Shown here: positions 55,064-64,000 of the stretch, one piece after another | Layout of the letters: every line of letters begins with the position of its first letter | Position numbering within the stretch: the first letter of the stretch is position 1 | Translations under genes and position numbers: made by a program | From: Kuschelorhynchus macadamiae | Lineage: Eukaryota > Arthropoda > Insecta > Coleoptera > Curculionidae | Assembly (NCBI GenBank): GCA_030620095.1 | Contig: JAUTXW010000878.1 | Coordinates: forward strand, 969,688-1,033,687 | Length of the DNA stretch: 64,000 nucleotides | Direction of reading: 5' to 3' | Notes under the pieces: model-generated | Databases searched by the model: none | What the model was told of the DNA's origin: nothing | The model's input: only the letters and a program-made list of their open reading frames with translations

Positions 55064-55670
55064 TGGATGCGCATCTTACCACGAAAATAGACACGATATA
55101 CTTGGGAGATTTTATCGACCACGAATCTACTATGCAACATTGTAAATACATGCAAAAAAAGCTGAAGCATCTGCCATGGCACTGAGCCAACTAATGCCAA
55201 GGCTAAATGGTCCAACGTCTAGCAAGCGAAGACTACTAAGTACAGTGACACATTCTATCATGCTGGATGCAGCCGCTTCTTGGTCTGATGTACTAAGGTT
55301 TAAAAAGTACATAAACATGATTCTAAAAATTCAGAGAAAGCTAGCTATCAGAATCTGCAGCGCATTTAGAACAATATCATCAACTGATGCCGTTCTCTTA
55401 CTGGCAGATATAATACCCATTGATCTGCAGGTACAAGAAAGAAAAAGGACATATAGAAAAGAAAAGACAGTTAGGATGACTGAGGTTTCTTTGGCAAATT
55501 GACAACGACGATGGTCTAATATAGTTAGTAATAGTGGCTGGACAAAAACATTAATTCCAAATATACTGCCATGGTGTAAAAAAGCATGGCTCCCTAAATT
55601 ATTACCAACACAGATGTTGGCTGGGCATGGATGTTTTATGACATACTTTCATCGTTTTAAGATAAGGTAG
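55064..55670 (+). mobile_element. LINE fragment, C-terminal part of a reverse transcriptase polyprotein
   Basis: Around 55160-55480 the plus strand encodes KAEASAMALSQLMPRLNGP, SKRRLLSTVTHSIMLDAAASW, LKIQRKLAIRICSAFRTIS and DIIPIDLQVQERKR. This order of blocks is typical of the region after the reverse transcriptase in R1/I-type non-LTR elements of arthropods. Stops and frame changes before and after show decay; the 3' end fades near 55670. Confidence 0.65.
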
Positions 55671-55924
55671 ACACCATCTTGGCTTTACTGCGAGAACCTA
55701 GAAAGAGTTTTCGCATATTTTTCACTCTTTGGTCACTTCCGGTTTCATGGGAAATGACTCCAGTTTCGACTTTTTAAATGGAACACTCTGTATATTTTTA
55801 CATTTTCCTGAGAAAATTCTGAATCAGAATGTGACATATTAAAAACTTTTTACGCCTTCTTGATTTTTTTATAGTCATTTTTAAAATTGCATCTAGGTGG
55901 CCATGACCGGACGCAAATAAGTTA

Positions 55925-56362
55925 GAAAATATTTCGGAAAGCCTGTAAGGCTTAATTTCTATGTCATCACCTTGTATTGGTTGCTGAGTAGGTCGCTGAG
56001 CTTGTTGGGTTTGTTGAGCATGTTGAGATTGTTAAGAACGTGCCTCAGGCAATTTGGTACCGACTGCGCCAATTTGTTGCACTGTTAATTCAGAAATTTA
56101 CTTTTTAAAAAAATGTATTATTTAATTACTTTATACAATATCGAAACTTAATCTGGCATAAAAACGGTATATATATATATATATATATATATACTTACAA
56201 TTCAGATCATTTTATATGTTTTGAAACGCTTATGCGGCACCTTCCAGCTGTGGGAATTGCACACTAAAGGTACTGCTTACAATGCATTCCTTGTTATGTT
56301 GAAATTGCTATATCCGATGACATGTGACCGAAGGTCATTGCCTACAAGTGGGTTTAATAGGG
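55925..56362 (-). mobile_element. Errantivirus-like fragment: gag head, PBS and LTR (copy 1, leftward)
   Basis: On the minus strand: LTR pieces (56362-56072), a primer-binding site TGGCGCAGTCGGTA at 56071-56058, then directly the Gln-rich start of gag (56050-55930). The roughly 370-nt leader present in the other copies is missing, joined through a few extra bases, so this is a deletion derivative. A (TA)n tract at 56166-56192 sits within the LTR. Confidence 0.7.
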
Positions 56363-56554
<192 letters not shown>

Positions 56555-56656
56555 TTTATATATATATAGATATATATAAAGTATTTATATTGTATAAAGT
56601 AATTAAATAATACATTTTTTTAAAAAGTAAATTTCTGAATTAACAGTGTAACAAAT

Positions 56657-56674
56657 TGGCGCAGTCGGTAGGAT
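56657..56674 (+). other. Primer-binding site (tRNA-Ser type)
   Basis: TGGCGCAGTCGGTAGGAT directly after the LTR end. Complementary to the 3' end of insect tRNA-Ser apart from one position. An inverted copy lies at 58661-58678 and a shorter one at 56058-56071. Confidence 0.65.
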
Positions 56675-57046
56675 TCGTCTAACATCGGCAGAACAAGGAA
56701 GACCGAACTGTTGACGGCGGACTTAATTCCTCACTCGAAGATATCTGCGGAAAGAACACCTGGTGAAACCCCTGGCAGCCCTGAGAGAATAAGACGACTA
56801 TTGCTCCTGATAACGTAAGTGACATTGAATTATCACGTTTAAGTGTTGTATCTTATTTTTATTCTCTTTCTGTACGATTTTCTATACGTGATTTTTCCAC
56901 ATACTCCCTTATTTTAGTTTTATTAATTAAAAGGAAAAGTTAATTTTATATGCTAATTTTGTGTCTCCAAAACTTGCCTATAATTTGGTGTTTTCTCCCA
57001 ACTTATATATATTTTTGAAAATTAAAAACAAATAGTATTTAGCAAG

Positions 57047-57835
57047 ATGCCTGAGTCCCGTTCTTAACAATCTCAACAAGCTCAACAAACCCAACAAGCT
57101 CAGCGACCTACTCAGCAACCAATACAAGGTGATAACGTAGAAATTAACCTTACAGGCTTTCCGAAATATTTTCTATAGTGCCTGATTTTCAAGGCGATCA
57201 AATCTTCTTGGGTCCTTTTTAAACGCGTGCGATTGTGCTATTCAAATGGCAACAACTGACCAACAACTGTTATTAACGATTCACATTAAAAACAAACTTA
57301 AAGGTAGAGCCACGCAATTCGTAAATTTAAGAAACCCTGCAACATATACTGAGATTATAAAACTCTTAAACTTTCATTTTGGCGACTCGAGGGACCCATC
57401 GTATGTTATACCAAACCTCCAAAGACTCCGCCAAGTACCTGACGAGTCCGCCCTTACATTTTATAATCGCTTAAAGGTTTTGAATGCAAAAATGCTTTCA
57501 AGTATTAAGAAAGCTTCCAACTATAACCTCGTCTAGGCCAAATTATTCGTGCAGGTAATTCAAGAGATCTTTTAGAAGCTACACTACTTCAGTTCTCATA
57601 TTTCTAAACTTAAAAATTAAATAAACAAATTTCTCCGAATTCTCCCCAACCAATTAGAAAACAATTACCACAAGTTATAAAATGTCTGAAATGTGGAGGC
57701 AAAGGCCACCTAGCGGCAAAATGCCGTTCCCAATCAATGTCTTATCCTATTTATTCTCAAAATAATGGTAACATAAACTATCAAAGACAATTTTCTTCTT
57801 CTAGCCAAGCGCCTCATTTTCACAGCCAAATAGCC
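57047..57835 (+). pseudogene. gag of the errantivirus-like element
   Basis: The ATG at about 57047 (MPESRS) is followed at codon 7 by TAA, then a Gln-rich run QSQQAQQTQQAQRPTQQPIQ. A capsid-like region is open from 57246 to 57536 (MATTDQQLLLTIHIKNKLKGRATQF.., FHFGDSRDPSYV, LTFYNRLKVLN). After frame changes, a CCHC zinc knuckle CLKCGGKGHLAAKC lies at 57683-57724. Broken by several stops and shifts. The TAA after MPE.RS is shared by the other copies. Confidence 0.75.
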
Positions 57836-57837
57836 AA

Positions 57838-58195
57838 TGCAGTCCATCAGCATTTTACTGGATGTTGCCGGTCAGGGTATCTCTGAGCATACAACTCAGC
57901 ACAATTTCTTGCATTTTCATGACATTCTCCAAATATTAATAACATATCGACTTTTTCACTTTGAGTATACATTATTTTGACTTTTGAAAACAAAAATAAT
58001 ATTGAAAATCAAGAAAAATAAGGAAATCTTATGTCCACTTAAAAAGAATAGGTAAGTGTCACTGTCAAAACAAAAAATCCTACTTAATATCCGGCATGGC
58101 TATCCATCGCACACTTGATAAAAGTAAATAATTGATTATCGAAAATTTTTCTTAGTAATATTTAATTTTTCAGCTTATTTCTAATCCAATCTGTA
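57838..58195 (-). mobile_element. Inverted fragment of the DUF4817-head transposon
   Basis: Minus strand: ATG at 57972 opens MYTQSEKVDMLLIFGECHENAR.. followed by ..YAQRYPDRQHP-like residues, nearly identical to the head at 54817. Upstream of it (58000-58195) matches 54672-54815 and 52080-52189 without the hAT insertion, giving the empty-site sequence. Confidence 0.75.
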
Positions 58196-59328
<1,133 letters not shown>

Positions 59329-59519
59329 GTAATAAGGCGTCTGTATTTTTTAAATTACATTTTAATTTAAAAATTTTCTGTGCTAGCGTCGATAGAAATT
59401 TTGTTGTTTATCTCGTTTTTATTGACAGTTTTTGGTGTTGTAAGAGCCCCGACTTTATGCAATGGAATCGTTTTAAAGTTCGTTATTAAATTTTTAGATT
59501 TAAGATCAATTATGCACTC

Positions 59520-60240
59520 AGTGTTAGAGAAAATCACATCCTAAAATGTCGTCAAAATCAATATCTAAGTTATAAATGTATATCTTGTGTGGGTTACCTA
59601 TTTCGGAAGGGACAAGGGTTGATTCAAATATAGACAATTTCTGATTTGTTATTCCCTGAATAGTTAGGTTTTCTGGTGACCTGAGCAGAAATCTTTTCAC
59701 GGTATTTTCTTTAAAAATAGATATTTTTGCTCCGGTGTCAATTAGAAGTTTGAATGTATTTGAGCCATCGTTAATATAGTACAGGTTCTGGGGGTGGACA
59801 GTAAGAAACGGGTTTAAAGGAACGCTTGTTCCGGAAAATTCACATTGTGCTCCAAATCATCTAAATTCATTGTCTGAATCTGACCCTGCAGTTCTGACAC
59901 CGAGTTGATCGATTATGTAGTGCTCTCCGGAGGATGGTTTTTGTAAAGGAGAGGTGGAAAATTTTGAAAATCTGAGTTGTTAAATTGTTTGAATTGTATT
60001 GGTCGTTTTTAGTATAATATTCTTAGTATTCCAAGTTGCTATCATCTTGAGAATATTCGTCGTAATATTCTGGTCCTTCGTAAGATTGATAATCATAATT
60101 TACATGGTGAGCTCTTTGTTGATTTGGATAGAAATTCGAATTTCTTTGCATTAGAGGTGGACGAGATGCAGCATGACTTTGTTGGATAGTTGAAGGTGGT
60201 CTATATTGAGACGAAAATGTGTTAGGGCTATTTGTAAACT
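59520..60240 (-). pseudogene. gag-pol junction with retropepsin of an errantivirus-like element
   Basis: Minus strand: a Tyr/Asp/Pro-rich segment (60235-60020, for example YDYQSYEGPEYYDEY) typical of the end of gag, then an aspartic protease FKLLIDTGAKISIF with the active-site DTG near 59743-59732, followed by GITNQKLSI..LVPSEIG and LDIDFDDILG. Frame changes separate the parts. Likely the same family as the gag copies beside it, in the leftward orientation. Confidence 0.7.
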
Positions 60241-60415
60241 AATATTTACAATTCATGCGTTTTATATGTTTTAAAACGCTTATGCGGCACCTTCCAGCTG
60301 TGGGAATTGCACACTAAAGGTACTGTTTACAATGCATTCCTTGTAATGTTGAAATTGCCATATCCGATGCCGTGTGACCGAAGGTCATTGCCTACACGTG
60401 GTTTTAAACGGATAT

Positions 60416-60420
<5 letters not shown>
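60241..60420. repeat. LTR piece (third occurrence of the LTR internal segment)
   Basis: Matches 56220-56362 and 58800-58970 in the same orientation ('aaaacgcttatgcgg.ac.ttccagctgtggg', 'gtgtgaccga.ggtcattgcctaca'). Confidence 0.85.

Positions 60421-60478
<58 letters not shown>
60421..60478. repeat. (TA)n array
   Basis: 58 bp of TA units at the same LTR position as the arrays at 56363 and 58971. Confidence 0.98.
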
Positions 60479-60480
<2 letters not shown>

Positions 60481-60776
60481 CTCCTTAAACGATATTTGTC
60501 TTTAGTATGTTAGTCACCATTATGTTCCAAAACTAATCATTATGTCCAGATGTATCAAAATTAGCGTTATGCAAATAATTACCAAAAGAAGGTAAACAAG
60601 ATTTAGGTGGTTTATGAAAATTTTTAAATTAAATATTGAAGAATGTCTTTACTTTAATACAGTCATTTAAATATTTTTACAGGCCGAACTGGCATCTCTG
60701 CGCAATGGCAAATGTATACGCTATTTTAAAATATTATTTAATTTTTAAATATTTATTAGTTTCTGTTTTATTCTAG

Positions 60777-61003
60777 TTCCGGCTTAGTCCGGTTAGCCCG
60801 TCCTTGGGTATGCGGTGGGGCTGCTGGCCCCTAATGGGGCTGTTGCTGTCGGCCGTGGGCCTGGCGGCCCCGTCTCCACGTCGGGGGCGGCACCGATCCG
60901 TCCCGGCCGAGGGCCCCCGAGCAGAGCCCCTGATGACACAGCAAGGAGTTAACACGAGGCGTGACCCCTTTGACCCCCATAAGGATTCGGAAGAGTTTAG
61001 AAG
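60777..61003 (+). CDS. GC-rich first coding exon of a secreted or membrane protein (host gene, partial)
   Basis: Acceptor 'ttctgttttattctag' ends at 60776 and donor AG/gtaagc starts at 61004, so this is an internal exon with 33 nt of 5'UTR and coding sequence from ATG 60810. The 64 complete codons start MRWGCWPLMGLLLSAVGLAA, a classical signal peptide with likely cleavage near Ala20, then a Pro/Arg-rich segment with dibasic RR sites and ..QQGVNTRRDPFDPHKDSEEFRR. It ends in phase 2. It is very GC-rich amid AT-rich DNA, unlike the transposon genes, pointing to a constrained host gene. Other exons must lie outside the window or further right; none was found to 64000. The family was not recognised. 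Confidence 0.7.
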
Positions 61004-63600
61004 GTAAGCCAGTATGCACATTATAAAGTGATCTATATTTTTTGATCCCTATCAACTATAGACTTACTGGATTTAAAATATAACCTCCTCGTCAGACCAG
61101 CAAAAAAAATAACAAACTATTTTCATATTGAGAAATATTTTCCATTTTCTTATTAGACAGAAGTTTCACAATTAGTCGATGCTCTCATATTCAATTCAAT
61201 ATATAATACACAGAAAAAATCGCAGGGTGGAAATAAATATATCATGTATTTGACAACTATTTCGTTCAGACAAAAAAAGTAGTAATATTTTATATTTCAA
61301 TGGCGTATATCGTACTATAAGTCAAAATCAATGCTATTGCATTGATTTTGCGTATTGCGTATTGCATATTTAAAACTAAATATTTTTATATTACTTTACA
61401 GTCATATGAGTTTTTTATTGCTTTCGACTACCTGTTGTGAGAGAGTTTATATATTTGAGTGTATTTAAAATTAACGGGAAAATGGTCATTCAACTATCGT
61501 ATCGTACATTTCGTTTAACACGCTATTTGTGTACTTCGTACTACTTATTGACGACGAACAATATGACTCAGTCATATATAGAAAAAAAATTCAGTCTCTA
61601 TTTGAAGGTCTGGCTCGTAGGGCCGTTTGTTGCTTTCCACGACTCGGAACCTAAAGTTTCCAGTGACAGTTCGACTTTGATTTTTGAAAATTATTGTTGT
61701 TGAATTTAAGAGTTTGTGGACTTCCTCGCTTTAAGTAAAACAATGGAAGAGTTGTTAAAATGATGCCATAGTAGAGGTATTACGAGAGTTTGTGGCTCTT
61801 TCTCCTTCTCTCTGCTCCAGAAAAGGGTCATATCTCAATACCTCTGTCGTAATTTTTTGTCCACGTGAGCTTCGTCATCTATCAAGATCATCTGTCAATC
61901 CCAAAACTCACCTGCCAAATGTCATTTGTAAGGGCACATTTTTGGGTGGGATCCGATGCAGGATGACGTCATAAACATTTTTAAAAAAAGTTTGTAGCCG
62001 ATCGGCCAAGCCGGTTCTAAAATATAGTTTTTAAATTCGGACACACCAATGCTCTATTAGGGAACAAAACCCAATGGTTTTTGTTATTAGAGCATTAACG
62101 AAGTGACGTAGCAGACCATGCTTTAGGTGAGAGTTAGATCTTAACTTCCTCCACAGGCCTGTGAAAAAATATTTTCGAAAACATGTAAGTGAGCTCTAGA
62201 GGAAAAAAATAATCTAAAGTGCGATTAAGCAAATGAATTAGGAGGACCTACATACTCCGTTATTTTAATGGTGTTACTAGTATTTACATACACTTCAAGC
62301 TACTGTTACAAGTATGTAAAAATGTTTCCCAATAAAAATTAACTAAAGGCGGTAATCATTTGAAAAACTCGGCAAAAATGTATTAGCAAAAACATAAAAT
62401 TCTATATTACAATTAAAACTGCATGAGACCTTGTTTTAAAGAAGCTTTTGAACTTAATATACGTTCAGTATTTAGATTAGTATTTTGGAAAAGATTAGAA
62501 ATTAACATAAAAATATATGGTCTTAAAATTGTATAAACACTTAGCCCTTAGACTGTGTGTATGTATGTGTGTGTACTTGTGTGAAACTTAAAGTAATTTA
62601 GCAATAATAACAAGTTTAGGTAAAAATTAACGAAAATTAGAGATGCAAATATTTCTAGTTCGTTAGAGAAATAGTGTTTAAAAAAAATAACTATTTCTGT
62701 CTGAAACTTAAAAACATTTGTTGAATAAAAATACCCAGTGCTAATGATAAAAACAAGTTCACAGGTTTAAAAACTGGAAAGATATTGTCGAAGTCGTGAA
62801 ATCGAATCATTAAAACTATTCTAGAGTACACATGAACATCGCTTCGTCTGAATAAACATGAATAACTAACTAAATATCTATACACTATTACCCAAAAGCC
62901 AAAAAATATGTCAAAAAGCAATAAGCAATCACACTTTTCATTTTTTCTACGATAAAATAGAAGATTACATCAGTCTATACGAAGCTGACTTTTGAAGGCG
63001 TGTTTCAGTCTTCACTAAATAACAAAGCAGATCTTTCTACGTTTTAGTAGACATAAATAAAAGACTTATTGTTGTAAATAGAATAATATTCTATATTGTA
63101 CCACATTGTCAAGATGTAATTTAAACGATTTCATAAGACATTCTGGCAAACTTTAAAATATAAGCATATTTTCATCATCTCTACACTATAACAGGTCGTT
63201 AAGATTGATTCTTGATTAACGGCCGTGTAACTTTCCAACTTAAGAAAATCACGGGGAATTCGGCCAGGAAATAGATATCGAAAATTTAAGTTCACTTTAC
63301 TCTTATATTTTATTTTTAGGTGAAACAAAATTTTTCAATAATTAAAATAGTGGTAATAATAACAATGAATTATATGAATGATTCTAAAGTTTTCTTTCCT
63401 ATATATACTCGTACTATTTTTACCTCAAATTTAAACATATTTTTTCAAATATGAACATTCTCTGAACCTTTAAATTTTAAACTTTCAATTTTTTGTCGTC
63501 AAAAAAACAAGTTATTTATTTGACGTTTACTACAAGTCTTTTTCGTTTTCATTATATGTAAGTCTAGATGCATATATTATTAATAATATTAACTAAATTT
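61004..63600. other. Probable intron of the gene starting at 60777; no other gene seen
   Basis: AT-rich, closed in all frames apart from short ORFs without recognisable content. No acceptor followed by a convincing GC-rich or conserved exon was found before the end of the window. Confidence 0.4.
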
Positions 63601-63610
63601 AATTGTTTAA

Positions 63611-63650
63611 ATTGGACCTTTGACGAAGAAATAACAATATTTCGAAAGCT
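63611..63650 (+). other. Hammerhead-like motif (second, weaker)
   Basis: ctttgacgaag, inverted pair aaat..attt, then cgaaagcttggtg. Same layout as the motif at 43970 (GAYGAAG, stem, CGAAA). Probably the end of a related retroelement. Confidence 0.3.
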
Positions 63651-63714
63651 TGGTGAACTAAAAATAAAACGTTAATAAAGACATTTCTTGGCCTATTCCC
63701 TTTAATTTTCTTAG

Positions 63715-64000
<286 letters not shown>

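Larger units (their letters stand above)
56570..57837 (+). mobile_element. Errantivirus-like fragment: LTR end, PBS, leader and gag (copy 2, rightward)
   Basis: LTR 3' part ending ..attaacagtgtaacaaa, then PBS TGGCGCAGTCGGTAGGAT (56657-56674), which fits the 3' end of insect tRNA-Ser. A leader of about 370 nt with a gtaagt (56815) follows, then gag. Truncated at 57837 where it abuts an inverted transposon fragment. Confidence 0.75.

Overview
This is an AT-rich, intron-containing, transposon-saturated eukaryotic window. The mobile elements (Polinton/Maverick with parvovirus-type PLA2, errantivirus-like LTR element, Jockey- and R1-like LINE fragments, IS630/mariner-type transposons with a DUF4817-like head, hAT, TTAA MITE) and the many (TA)n arrays point to an insect nuclear genome. 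The order cannot be fixed by eye; a beetle or another large repeat-rich insect genome is a guess.

Layout. 1-17022: non-coding host DNA with two decayed LINE fragments (1506-2245, 11440-12080), a TTAA-flanked MITE (9567-10039), a small hairpin (13545-13642) and a tandem repeat (15170-15770). 17023-35061: one complete-length Polinton (about 18.04 kb, terminal inverted repeats of about 190 bp, likely TATATA target duplication) inserted in an older retroviral-type env gene that reads leftward. It carries all core genes: protein-primed DNA polymerase B, integrase with chromodomain, FtsK/HerA-type packaging ATPase, adenovirus-like cysteine protease, penton and double-jelly-roll major capsid. It also has a PLA2-domain protein and about ten accessory genes, several unrecognised. 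Nearly every large gene is broken by a few frameshifts or single stops, while several small ORFs are intact. This copy is therefore probably a recently dead endogenous virus-like element, unless the indels are assembly errors.

37399-42537: a leftward multi-exon gene with intact exons, two C2H2-like fingers, a Crypton-like tyrosine recombinase domain and a basic Trp-containing tail. 44292-58195: a cluster of related TA-targeting, long-inverted-repeat transposons, one with an intact 356-residue DDE transposase, another split by an hAT element, with LINE debris between. 55925-60480: three alternately oriented copies of the LTR, primer-binding-site and gag head of an errantivirus-like element plus a retropepsin fragment. 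60777-61003: a GC-rich host exon encoding a signal peptide, standing out from the AT-rich surroundings. Very long (TA)n arrays occur repeatedly and mostly abut transposon or LTR edges; one has even grown in frame inside the Polinton integrase.

How the genes fit together. In the Polinton, polymerase and integrase would replicate and insert the element. ATPase, protease, penton, major capsid and PLA2 protein form the virion module, with compact overlapping genes, TATA boxes about 50 nt before several start codons, and back-to-back poly(A) signals where gene blocks converge. All calls come from reading the sequence; no database search was possible.
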